Positions 25,079 through 36,500 of a stretch of 64,000 nt of DNA are shown one piece after another. A program made the translations under genes and the position numbers. The stretch is taken from NCBI GenBank assembly GCA_951804985.1, contig OX638131.1:106908464-106972463 (forward strand). The letters run 5' to 3'. A model generated the notes under the pieces. It made no database searches. It was not told the DNA's origin and saw nothing but the letters and a program-made list of their open reading frames with translations. The stretch is from Dryomyza anilis (Eukaryota; Arthropoda; Insecta; Diptera; Dryomyzidae). Every line of letters starts with the position of its first letter. The stretch's first letter is position 1.

Positions 25079-25825
25079 CCATAGATGCCAACTTCGTGAG
25101 AAAAGTCCCTTTTGAGGGATTTTTAATTGCTGAGGAATTAGGGATATCCCTCGAGATTTATGAATTCAGCGAGAGATTTTTCAATTCATGAAGGTTTTTT
25201 TTCGCACCAGTTTTTTATTATTTCGTGTATATTTCAAGATACATTTTCTGTTTTCTTTGTTTTATATCTATTGTTTTTGACACCAAAAAAAACACTAAAA
25301 ACTAATTCTTTATTGCAATGAATTTCACAGCGACGCGCAGAAGAACAATCTCGATTTAATGCTTTACAGAGAGTCCATGTTTTTTTGTTAATATTACAAA
25401 GATAAGTTATATAATTTTAAAACAAGTTGATTTGAAGAAATTTAATTTACAATGAAATTATATAAAATGACATAATTAATGTTATTGACAGCCAAAAATT
25501 ATGAAGTTTTTAATTATTTGATGCAAATGCAGACATTGAGACAAAACAATAGATATCATTTACGAACGCAAAAGAAATTAAAGTTCATTTTGCTTTGTAA
25601 CATGTGATGAATATTTATTTGAGATGTTTCATATTAAACTTGTTAACTAATTTTTTTATTAAATCACTATTTTAAGCATTATTTTTTTATAAATGTGAGA
25701 TTTTTGAGGAATTTTTAATATCTGAGGGATTTTATGTGAGACTTTTTAATACAGAGGGATTTTTTTCTGAAAAAGTCCCCCGAGAGATTTTTTATTTTTT
25801 GAGGGATTGAGGTTGGCATCTATGG
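25079..25825. mobile_element. TIR element CCATAGATGCCAAC, copy in unit 1
   Basis: 747 bp with inverted ends CCATAGATGCCAAC / GTTGGCATCTATGG and several subterminal GAGGGATTTTT motifs. The flanking 9 bp (CTCAAGCAG / CTCCAGCTG) match at 7 of 9 positions, so the target-site duplication is uncertain. The same element is at 26135-26881 in unit 2, so the insertion predates the duplication. Confidence 0.65.
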
Positions 25826-25951
25826 CTCCAGCTGTTTTGCCAACATGACATTTCATATGGCAATTTTTTTCACCTCCTTGCAGTGTCGTAAAAGTAAATA
25901 AATGTTTTTGGTATTGTAAAATCAAAGAAAATCCATTGATTTGTGGAAAAA
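25826..25951 (+). promoter_or_regulatory. Cog4 upstream region (copy 1)
   Basis: The segment before the ATG has a CAGCTGTT E-box (near 25830) like the Drosophila housekeeping core-promoter E-box, then CATATGG and a pyrimidine-rich stretch. The identical sequence precedes exon 1 in copy 2 (26882-27007). No TATA box. A promoter role is inferred. Confidence 0.4.
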
Positions 25952-26041
25952 ATGGATATCAAAACCTTGTTGGGCGACAGCTGCAGCATTAGTACAATAG
26001 CAGACGTTGACAATGCGTTACGTTTGATTGCAGAAAAAGAG
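25952..26041 (+). CDS. Duplicate first coding exon of Cog4
   Basis: Same 30 codons as the exon at 27008 (MDIKTLLGDSCSIST...), with intact ATG and an intact GTAATA donor at 26042. It could act as an alternative first exon spliced to 27157, giving the same protein, or be skipped. There is no acceptor upstream of the second copy that would be needed to include both. Confidence 0.75.
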
Positions 26042-26049
26042 GTAATAAA

Positions 26050-27105
26050 TATTTTTTGAGAGACTGAATTTTTCCACACTTTGCAACACTGCACAACTCT
26101 TTGAGAATTGGCAGCACTTTCCACCCTCAAGCAGCCATAGATGCCAACTTCGTGAGAAAAGTCCCTTTTGAGGGATTTTTAATTGCTGAGGAATTAGGGA
26201 TATCCCTCGAGATTTATGAATTCAGCGAGAGATTTTTCAATTCATGAAGGTTTTTTTTCGCACCAGTTTTTTATTATTTCGTGTATATTTCAAGATACAT
26301 TTTCTGTTTTCTTTGTTTTATATCTATTGTTTTTGACACCAAAAAAAACACTAAAAACTAATTCTTTATTGCAATGAATTTCACAGCGACGCGCAGAAGA
26401 ACAATCTCGATTTAATGCTTTACAGAGAGTCCATGTTTTTTTGTTAATATTACAAAGATAAGTTATATAATTTTAAAACAAGTTGATTTGAAGAAATTTA
26501 ATTTACAATGAAATTATATAAAATGACATAATTAATGTTATTGACAGCCAAAAATTATGAAGTTTTTAATTATTTGATGCAAATGCAGACATTGAGACAA
26601 AACAATAGATATCATTTACGAACGCAAAAGAAATTAAAGTTCATTTTGCTTTGTAACATGTGATGAATATTTATTTGAGATGTTTCATATTAAACTTGTT
26701 AACTAATTTTTTTATTAAATCACTATTTTAAGCATTATTTTTTTATAAATGTGAGATTTTTGAGGAATTTTTAATATCTGAGGGATTTTATGTGAGACTT
26801 TTTAATACAGAGGGATTTTTTTCTGAAAAAGTCCCCCGAGAGATTTTTTATTTTTTGAGGGATTGAGGTTGGCATCTATGGCTCCAGCTGTTTTGCCAAC
26901 ATGACATTTCATATGGCAATTTTTTTCACCTCCTTGCAGTGTCGTAAAAGTAAATAAATGTTTTTGGTATTGTAAAATCAAAGAAAATCCATTGATTTGT
27001 GGAAAAAATGGATATCAAAACCTTGTTGGGCGACAGCTGCAGCATTAGTACAATAGCAGACGTTGACAATGCGTTACGTTTGATTGCAGAAAAAGAGGTA
27101 ATAAA
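26050..27105 (+). repeat. Tandem duplication unit 2 (Cog4 promoter + exon 1)
   Basis: Second copy of the 1056-bp unit. The repeat ends about 8-11 bp into intron 1, where copy 2 continues ATATAAATT instead of ATTTTTTGAG. Confidence 0.9.
26135..26881. mobile_element. TIR element CCATAGATGCCAAC, copy in unit 2
   Basis: Duplicate of 25079-25825, carried by the tandem duplication and not an independent insertion. Confidence 0.65.
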
Positions 27106-30100
27106 TATATAAATTACAAAAGACCGATTTACTAAATCACTTCACCAAACACACAGCACAACATCAATGCGAACCTCGAGTCGCTGCTGGCCAAACAATG
27201 TCACATCGAGACCAAGATGAGCGGTGTCGGACGAGCCATGTCCGCGCTCTCTATAGTCGGCGTTGACTCACGAAAACTTAATCAGCAAATAACACAAACA
27301 GCGCAGCTGGCTGAGTCGGTAAGCGCCAAAGTGCGTCGACTGGATCTGGCACGCACACGCGCCTCCGAGTGTCAACAACGTGTGCACGATTTAATCGATT
27401 TGCAGCTGTGCAGTCAGGGCGTGCTCACGGCTATACGTGACGAGGATTATGAGAAGGGCGCCGGACACATAGGACGCTTTCTTTCAATGGATCAACAGTT
27501 GCTGCAGCGCACAGCAGACGATGTACAAGGTTCGGTGACATCGGTCGCTGATGCGGTGCGCACTTTGGAGGGCGCTACGGAAAATATGCGTGAATTGATA
27601 GTGCGCAAATTTGAGGAGGCTGTGAAAAAAGACGACTTAGCGTCCATTGAGCGTTTCTTTAAAATCTTTCCATTGCTGGGCGAACATGCGGCAGGCATTG
27701 AGAAATTTTCACGTTATATTTGTCAAAAGTTGGCTTCAAAAGCGGCAAAGGAGCTGCGCAATTCAATGGACATTGCCAAGGCTGAGAAACGGCTGCCAGT
27801 AGCATTTGCCGATACACTTACCACGTTAATGGAGAATTTTGCGCGTGTTGTCGAAGTAAATCAACCCATTATTGAGGCATGCTACGGCTCAGGTTATTTG
27901 TTATCTATGGTTGAGATACTGCAGCGTGAATGCGATCTAGAGGTGAAGAATTTACTGCTGGAATTTAATAAAAATCGTCACATTACACGGCGAATACAGC
28001 AGATCAACGAGAGTCAACGCGCTTCGGTTGGTGGTGGCGCTGCTGCTGGCGGTGGTATTGCCGCCGTTGGTAGTCAAGTGTTGGGTCACTATCGTAAGCC
28101 TTCGGGCGGTTCTGTGGACAAGTTGAATCCCAAGGACATCGACACGATTATTGCGGAGATTACGGTTATGCATTCGCGCGCAGAGCTGTATTTTAGATTT
28201 ATGCGGCGGCGCATAATGGTGAGTGATATTTTTAATTTTTGTATTTTTCGTTTTTAAGTTCGTTTTTGTATCACCGTTAGGCCGACATTGAAGCCAGCAC
28301 TTCCGAGAAGGAGCATCAAAAACCGAAAATCGAACAACTCGAGAAATTGCTAACTAAATGCGATTTAAGCCGCCAAATGCAGGAACTACTTGGCACTTAT
28401 CTGCTTTTCGAGCGGTAAGTTTTACTTTTTTTATCAAAGTAACTTTCGAAGATTGAATATGAAAAATGGTTTTGTGCTGTTATGTAAAGTTTAAATTTAA
28501 AATTGATTCAATTAAAATAAAAATTCTTTAATTATGAATTCAAATTTTCATTTATACTTGTAGCTACTTCATGGAGGAGAGCGTACTCAAAGCCATCGCC
28601 ATGGACTCCTTCGATGCCGGGCAGCAGTGCTCCTCAATGGTCGATGATATTTTCTTTATTTTGCGCAAATCTGTACGTCGTTCACTCACCACACAATCCA
28701 TTAATGGCACATGTGCTGTCATAAATAATGCCGCCTCTTGCCTAGATGGCGACTTTGTGAATGCCATGAAAGCGCCACTCAAATCGGGTTATCCATCGGG
28801 GTATATTGATCTGGCGCAAGCTTACAATGCTATACAGAGCACCTTACAGCAGGGCAAACTGCAATCGAGCGATAGCGATCGGGCGCGCATGCATTTTCTG
28901 GTGCAACTCAACAATGCCGACATGTCCACCGAGTACATTGAGACATTGTGGCAAACGATGGAGCAAGAGATCAATGGCACATTCCCAGCCATGTCTGCGG
29001 TGGAGCGTCAAATACTGGACAGCTGTATTGCAGAACTGAAGGCGGTACGCGATTCGCTAAAGGCCTGCGTTGACTTTGGCATGCAGCAGTTGCGCTCAAG
29101 CGCAATTAAGCCGCGTCTCAATCCGTGGGTGGATCAGTTCTTAAACTATGCGCATTATCTAACAGAGGTGCGTTTGTTTTAATTTTTAATAATTCTTAAA
29201 ATTATTATTTTTGTTAAAATCACAGGATGAACTTGCAGCCTATGAGGCTGGTGAAACGTTTGTGCAGTTTTTAATTGTGCAAATCGATGGCCTACTAAAT
29301 TCCTTCAAGACATCGCTCAGTCCGCGCAACTATGATGCTTTGGTCAGTATTTTGGCGACGGAGGTAACAGCGCGCCTGGAACGCGCCATCAAGAAGAGCA
29401 CTTTTAATCGCGTAAGTAGCGTCATTCGATTGTAATTTGTTATATTACACTGTTCTACAAATTGAGTGTTGTTGGTTTAATCTGGAATGAGACTTATCAT
29501 TTCTGGAAGATTTCAGTCTCCTGATTCTTGCTCATCACGTCGACATTTTGCAAATAATCAAGTCAAAGTTGCAAAAATTTACGTTTTTAGTACTTTATAT
29601 CGAAATTTATCACACGATTTCGACATGCTGCAGATGCAAAAGAAAAAATGTTTTACAAAAATTTTCCGGAATATTTTTTAAAATTTGTATATGAAATATT
29701 TTATTAAAATGGAGGGAAATGCACGCAAAGATATACAATTTCGTACTGACATAATGTAGTGATGCTGAGTGCAAAAATAGATAAAAATTCTTAGCATCAA
29801 ATGTCCGCATCATTAGGAAACATAATCTTCTAGTGCATATATGACTCGACAAGCTTAAAAGGCTTATCAAACATGATTACACATCGGTCTTCAACGTATG
29901 CTTCTTTCTGAGCAACTGAACTGAATTTTTTTTGAAAATTTTACATTAAAAATAAAAATGCTATACCCTACAGCTACTCCATGTCAAATTTAAATTTCAG
30001 GAATCTACAGGAAATCATAAGTTTCATTCCAGATTAAAATTCTTGTAGAATTTAATATTCCTTTTAAACATTTTTTTATCATTTGATTTATTCTTTATTT

Positions 30101-33100
30101 TTGCAGCTCGGCGGTCTGGTTTTAGATCAGGAGGTACGCGCTCTGGGCAGTTATCTAACGGGTGCCACTTCTTGGTCGGTGCGTGATAAAATGACGCGTC
30201 TCTCACAAATAGCCACGCTTTTGAATTTGGAAAAGGTATCCGAGCTGACAGACTATTGGAATCCGGAGGATGGCAGCGATATGCCGTCGTGGCGCATAAC
30301 TCCAAATGAAGTTAGAACCATTTTGACTTTACGGTAAGTTTTGTTTTTACAAAATAGTTTAGGAAATGCACCCTCTCCATTAATGCTATGTTAATCGTAG
30401 GAGTACATAATTCATAGTTAAGATTTATATAGTTAATCTCTATGAAAAGGTTTTTTTTGATAAGGATTCTTTATCTATACTCCATTTAGTAGTAGTTCAG
30501 TATTTTCTTTTTACAAATTAAACATCGCTCAGAGGGATGCCCTCTATATATGCAATACTCAGTGTTGATCATACGAAGAGGTTGTAGCGTCGGTGGCTCA
30601 TTTAGTTAGTGCGTTGGACTACGAGCCGAAATCCCTGTGACTGTCAACATCTTTTTAGTAGAATACATTTTTTTTTTAGTAGAAAACATTTTTCTATGCG
30701 ACGCTACCTATCGACAGTCAATGGCAAACCTACGAGTGTAAATATTGCATATGAAAAGCTCTCACCCTGCCGTTCGGATTTGGCATTAAACTATAGGTCC
30801 CACAACTTTGAGTAAAAATATAACACGCACAGCTCAAATGGTGAGCGCTAAAATAGGGTTTTGTGAATCCATTATTTTATTAGATAACATACAACATTGG
30901 GTTTTACTTGCATTTAAATCAACTCTTTTTGCAAGACCCCACTGGGAGATTGTTTCAAGGTCATTATTGAATATATCATTTATGACGCGTCTTTTATTCT
31001 CAATCTCCAAAGAGTTGTTGAACGAATATGAATGACAAATATTACTGTCATATGCAAAGGAATGAATTGGATTATGGTTCAATGACATTGATAACTACCA
31101 AAAACAGGACGGAACTCTTGACAAAATTGACAAAATGTTGTTCTCAAAGAACACGTATTGAACGACCCCGGAGAAAATACGATATCCATATCTTTATAAT
31201 CTCTGTCTTATATTCTGGAAAAATTTGTCATTTTTTAGTTTGATTCAGAGATTACACCCAGAAAAAAATACTATATAAATAATAGTTTTTTAGTATTAAA
31301 AATAGTCAATAGGATAAATTATTATTTTAATCGGAAAATACCATTAAATACTAGAAAATACCATGACATTGTCATTGAGTTTTTATGAAAAGATTTATTT
31401 TTTGTATACTATTAAATCAATGATTGTCCTATTGACCAATTTCAATGGGATTTAAGGGATTTTTTTTCTGGGTGTATCATTTCGTGGTTTGTCCAAATAT
31501 CAGTTACTAATTTGTATTTTCGACGCTTTTATTGAAAATCTCTGGCAGTTATTTTTATACCCTGTAAAGCTTTTAGGGTTTGTGACACCCGGGGTGGATT
31601 CTATTTTTGACACCTCAGGTTTGGTATTTTAATTAAGAGGTACATTTCGGAAACCTCTTCATAAAAGTACACAATTACGGAAAGAAAACTTTTTAGATTC
31701 GCATATAAACGACTCTTTGATTGAACAGCGTCAAATATAAAGGGTTTCTCAATAAGAGTACTACAAAATGATGTCTGAAGTACGTCCGATGCCATTATGT
31801 ATGGAACTCGATTTCATTGCCACCACAGACACGCTTGCAGAAGTCCAGACGCTGAACCCAATTTTCGGGATGCAATGATGACTCATGGAGTACGTGTGGA
31901 TTGCTGTCTGAAAAACCCTGTACTTTCTATTTTCTTAATGGGTCTTGATTTCGTATTCAATTTTGAAAAGAACAAAATTAACACATTCATTTATGGCTCG
32001 TCTTATGTCCCCTTCCATATTGTGCCCACCATCTCGTGCACTTTCTCAAACGAATCTTGCTTAAACCCATTTATTTTCTAAGACTACTGTTGTTATCATT
32101 AATTCCCGTGTTTGCAATTACTTTTTTTACAAATTAACGAATGCTCAGGGGATACCCTATTCATGCAATGCACAGTATTGATCGTTAGAAATGGTTAAGG
32201 TTATAGGATGGAGTAGTGTCGGTGGATGTTTGTATTAAATTTCCCAATATTAAAAATGTCGGGACAAACAGACGCAGGGAGATAGTTCCACAAACGTATC
32301 GTGCGACTGAAGAACCAATTCTCACAGCGCGATTTTGTTGCGAACTGAGTGGTTCGATGCCCAAGTAGAACGAGAGAACTACAAAACCATCAAACATTTC
32401 GTTAACTGGCTTTACACCCGCATTATGAGAAGTCCGGCGTGATTTTTTTTTAATGCCTTTTTACCAAAATTGGTGTGTGTTTAATGAAGATATCGATAAG
32501 TCGATGATGGAAGAAACAAATTATTTTATGGGTTCCATAAAATGTAACTAAAAATGAAAGGATTCTCCCTTTATCATAACCAGAAGCATCCGTGTCCGGC
32601 ATGGCATATATATTATTGTCGCCTCCCGAGTTAATTTAGCTATGTCCGTTCGTCTGTCGGTATGTCTGTTGAAATCACGATTACAGGAAAAATAGGAGTT
32701 CTATATCAATTATATTCCGAACACAGAATACTTATATACCTACGCTATATGATATTGTAAATACGTGATCGATTGCCACCACTTATGTTTAAAATATTTA
32801 CTTACGTAGTTTAGAGTTATTAAAGCCCATATTGGGTTTTGGACACAGCTAATATATTTCGACAGTCGCTTATGTTTCCAGACATAGTGAGGTTTTCTTG
32901 CACTTAGTCTATCGGAGATTCGAACACCTTCACATATGTTGACCACCATTGAGTAAATATTTAAACACAGTTTTCGCTGGTACATTTTCATCCATACGCT
33001 CGACATATCCAAACCAAAGGAGGTGCTTGACGATTATGTCCCGAACTAAAACAATGTTGGAGTGGAGCACATACAACTCATCGTTCTAATTTCTGTTTTC

Positions 33101-33406
33101 CATTGTACTGTACTTTTTTTGGATCATTATTATTGCCATCTCTTTTAAGATTATTATTCAACTGTGTGTTTCTTAAGAAGATCTAAAAGCATAATTTTTT
33201 TGAGTCTCATTCATGTCTCCATGTAACAGATCACAGCACAGCTAACTCTTATTTTAAGTCATTTTATCTTTTTTGACAATCAAGTAATGCTATAAAAATA
33301 AATTAATAAAATTAATTATATTATTTTAAAAACCATTAAAAAATCTTTACCTTGTTTTTTTAGGACCGATTTCCGTATGGAGGACATCAAACGCATTCAA
33401 TTATAA
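27008..33406 (+). CDS. Cog4: Conserved oligomeric Golgi complex subunit 4
   Basis: Seven exons: 27008-27097, 27157-28218, 28281-28414, 28564-29167, 29226-29411, 30107-30333, 33364-33406; all GT-AG with matching phases, 781 aa versus about 785 in human COG4. It is a lobe A subunit of the COG tether for retrograde vesicles at the Golgi, binding SNAREs/Sly1 in other species. The N-terminal helical region (exons 1-2) starts MDIKTLLGD and contains the heptad-like segment after KQCHIETKMSGVGRAM. Exon 2 also has a short G/A-rich low-complexity loop (GGGAAAGGGIAAVG). The COG4 C-terminal block runs through exons 4-6, and the last exon encodes TDFRMEDIKRIQL, the conserved C-terminus. It converges on Grip75: 176 bp between stops, with AATAAA at 33497. 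Intron 6 (3 kb) holds a SINE, LINE debris and a MITE. Confidence 0.95.
29481..30033. mobile_element. TTAA-flanked element in Cog4 intron 5
   Basis: 553 bp. Terminal inverted repeats start TCTGGAATGA(G/A)ACTTAT and match over about 36 bp with several mismatches. TTAA lies directly outside both ends (29477-29480, 30034-30037), as for piggyBac-type insertions, but the usual CCC terminus is absent. No transposase frame. Confidence 0.6.
30590..30850 (+). mobile_element. tRNA-derived SINE, diverged copy in Cog4 intron 6
   Basis: Matches the intact SINE at 50629-50932: TTAGTGCGTTGGACTACGAGCC head, CAACATCTTTT, CGACGCTACCTATCGACAGT, GAAAAGCTCTCACCC, CACAACTTTGAGTA and CACGCACAGCTCAAA. The B box is degraded and the tail is lost. 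Confidence 0.75.
30834..31260 (-). pseudogene. Decayed reverse transcriptase of a jockey-like LINE
   Basis: Read on the minus strand: a FLRGRSIRVL-like block, then after an internal deletion NPIHSFAYDSNICHSYSF, then NDLETISQWGLAKRVDLNASKTQCCMLS. These are the RT palm segments of jockey-type retrotransposons. The catalytic FADD box reads FAYD, and the GVPQGS block is missing. Frameshifts and stops make it non-functional. It abuts the SINE copy. Confidence 0.75.
31255..31474. mobile_element. 220-bp MITE, TIR CACCCAGAAAAAA, TA TSD
   Basis: Ends CACCCAGAAAAAAA and TTTTTTTTCTGGGTG, with TA at 31253-31254 and 31475-31476. Non-coding. Relatives: 23205-23427 and a solo right end at about 61320-61342. 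Confidence 0.85.
31475..33363. other. Cog4 intron 6, right part: TE debris
   Basis: Contains a mariner-like terminal-repeat remnant (31738-31772, AAAGGGTTTCTCAATAAGAG), a decayed mini-me-like stretch (32570-32760) and, on the minus strand near 32940-33035, a frame reading LLWFGYVERMDENVPAKTVF. The last is the familiar C-terminal LINE block around W-F-G-H-V-x-R-M. No functional gene. Confidence 0.5.
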
Positions 33407-33582
33407 AATACGTAGACTACTACTTTGTGGTTATTAGTAAATAAGCGTATTAATTAAATACAAAAAATTATCTATGTGCAAACTGTTAACAATAACAATA
33501 AATCGTTATGTATTATTCAAAGAAGAAAAATTTAAAATTTTATAAATTAAAGCGAAGAAATATTAATTAAAAAAAATAGAAC

Positions 33583-36500
33583 TTAAACAACATCAGTGCG
33601 TTTCTTTTTCATGCTAAACCAATGATTAAAGTCCAAACGCAGCAATAATTGTGAGAGTGGCGTGGTGCTAGGTGCCGCCTTTAGGCTCACAAGTAAATTA
33701 ATGAGTTGCTCCATCAAATTGCAAAAACTAAAAAGTATTATTTAGATTTGAATTTCATAGATTTTAATGATTTATAGACTTGCCGTTCATCCAGGTCATC
33801 GATTTCTTTATTGATGTCTTGTGCAGCATTTTGCAAATCCAAAACATTGCAGAAATCTTCGCATAAATGAAAAATATCATTGAGTATGATATAAACTGGA
33901 TTATTAGAGTGCATCGTAGTGGATTGTAGGAGGCTCATTCGGGTGAAGTCTTCCTGAGAGTGGATAAAATATTTTAATAAAAGTATGTTAAAAGTTTTAC
34001 ATTTAAATACAAGGAATTAATTAAAAAACATTTTTGTAAAGCTCAAATTTAAAGAGTTTTTCAATAAGAGCGCTACAAAAGTTTTTTTCAAGGGTTTTTC
34101 AACAGGGACGCTACAAAAGTAGAGCAAAATGGACAGCAAACGACGCCATATTCTTGCCGCTCTTTTGACATTTCTCTTCAGTAAGGTTTGCCATTTCATG
34201 ATGGAAAGATATACGAGCCAACAACGAGTCGAAATTATTAAAATTTACTACCGAAATTCGTATATCTTTCTATCATGAAATGGCAAACCTTACTGAAGAG
34301 AAATGTCAAAAAAGCGTCAAGAAATATGGCGTCGTTTGCTGTCCCTGTCGCTCTACTTTTGTAGCGTCCCTGTTGAAAAACCCTTTAGTATTAAAAATTG
34401 AATATATAATTAGCGTATTCACAGTTTCATGGTATTGGTACGACATTTTACGAATACGACAGTACGGCAATTTAACTGTGCGAACTACTTTTCTGCTTGT
34501 TAAAATATTTCGTCAAATAAATGCAGTTGATTCTTATAAAATAAGGATATTTTGAAATTATCATAAATATTCCTCGATTTTAAGAGAAAAAAAAATAACA
34601 TTTTATGTTTAAAATACGATGAACTGTGAATACGCTAAATATAATTGTATGTCTTATAATAAACTTACATCTGCCAGCAGAAAACAGAGCGAAAGTATGT
34701 TGGCTTGGAAGATGCTATGTGCTCGTTGTATCTGTTCGAAGTCGGCCTTGTTCAGTATGGTATTGAGTAAAATGCTAAACTGACCTGAAATAAATAATAT
34801 GAAGATTATTAAAAAAAAATAGAATATTAAAAAATAAAATTGTATTTGAAAAAAAAAAACAATTTTTGATTTAACATTTTAAAAACTAAATTTTTGGCTA
34901 AAAATTTAATTTGTATTAAAAATTTATTTCTTCACTAAAAATTAAATTTTTCACTAAAATTCAATTTTTCACTAAAAGTTCAATTTTTCACTAAAAATTC
35001 AAGTTTTCACTACAAATTCAATTTTTCACTAAAAATTCAATTTTTCACTAAAAATTCAATTTTTCACTAAAAATTCAATTTTTCACTAAAAATTCAATTT
35101 TTCACTAAAAATTCAATTTTTCACTAAAAATTCAATTTTTCACTAAAAATTCAATTTTTCACTAAAAATTCAATTTTTCACTAAAAATTCAATTTTTCAC
35201 TAAAAATTCAATTTTTCACTAAAAATTCAATTTTTCAATAAAAATTCAATTTTTCACTAAAAATCCAAATTTTCACTAAAACTTAAATTTTTCACTAAAA
35301 ATTTAATTTTTCAGTAAAATTTAATTTTTCAGTAAAAATTAAATTTTTCATTAAAAATTCAACTTTTTTAATAAAAATTCAATTTTTCACTAAAACTTCA
35401 ATTTTTCACAAAATATTTAATTTTTAGTTAAATTTAATTTTTCAGTCAAAATTAAATTTTTCATTAAAAATTCAATTTTTCACCAAAAATTCAAATTTTC
35501 ACTAAAAATTAAAATTTTTCACTAAAAATCAAAATGTTAACTTAAAATTAAAATTTTCACAAAAAATTTAATTTTTCACTAAAAATTCAATTTTTAACTA
35601 AAAATTAATGTTTCACTAAAATTAAATTTTTCAATAAAAATTTAAATTTTCATTAAAAATTAAAATGTTCACTAAAAATAAAAATTCAGTAAAAATTTAA
35701 ATGTTCACTAAAAAAAAACTCGATTTTTTACTAAAATTCAATTAATCACTAAAAATTCAATTTTTCATTAAAATTTCAATCTCACTAAAAATTCAAAATT
35801 CCACTTTTATCACTAAATTTTCCAAATTTCACTAAAAAAATTTCCAATTTTCACTAAAAATTTTATATATCACTTAAAAATTTAAATTTTCACTATATGC
35901 AGTATTTTTTGATATAAAAAAAAATGTTCACTTAAAATTATTTTTTTTTAGTAAAAAGTAAATTAAGGATTCAACATTTAATTTGAATTAAAAATATATT
36001 TTTTTATATAGATTTTCACTTACTCTCCAGCACATCGACCTGTATGTAATACTGCAAATTGTCCACAAAGAACATCAGCTGATTGCGCAAATGCATAACT
36101 TTTATATTTTGCGGTGACTGCAACTTCGATTCACGCGTATGCGCGCACCACAACTGATGCAGAGCATATTGCATTTTCTTGATCAACAATAGAAAACGAA
36201 AGAGAACATTATAACGTTCGATGACTTTGGGCGAGAAGAGCAAATGTAGTGGCCAATTGATTTTATACTGCAACTGCACATGTTGTATATAGCCAAAGGT
36301 GTCGGTGAGCTCGTCGACGTCCAGCGAGGACTTGGGAATGCATAATGAAAACTGTTCAATCTCCTCGGTGACACCAACAGCGTGTGCAGCAGACTGGAAA
36401 TTGTGAAAAAATGAAAACAAATAGAATTTTAAAAAATAATAACTCAAATAATTTGTTAAAACTATTTAAAATTATTTCAAATTTACCTCAAAAGCTTTAA

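Larger units (their letters stand above)
24994..26049 (+). repeat. Tandem duplication unit 1 (Cog4 promoter + exon 1)
   Basis: 1056-bp unit, repeated immediately as 26050-27105. Landmarks (TGAGAGACTG at 25001/26057, ATG at 25952/27008, donor at 26042/27098) all keep exactly 1056 bp spacing. I see no differences by eye. The junction shares only a TAT/AT microhomology. It spans a TIR element, the presumed promoter and the first coding exon. Confidence 0.9.
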
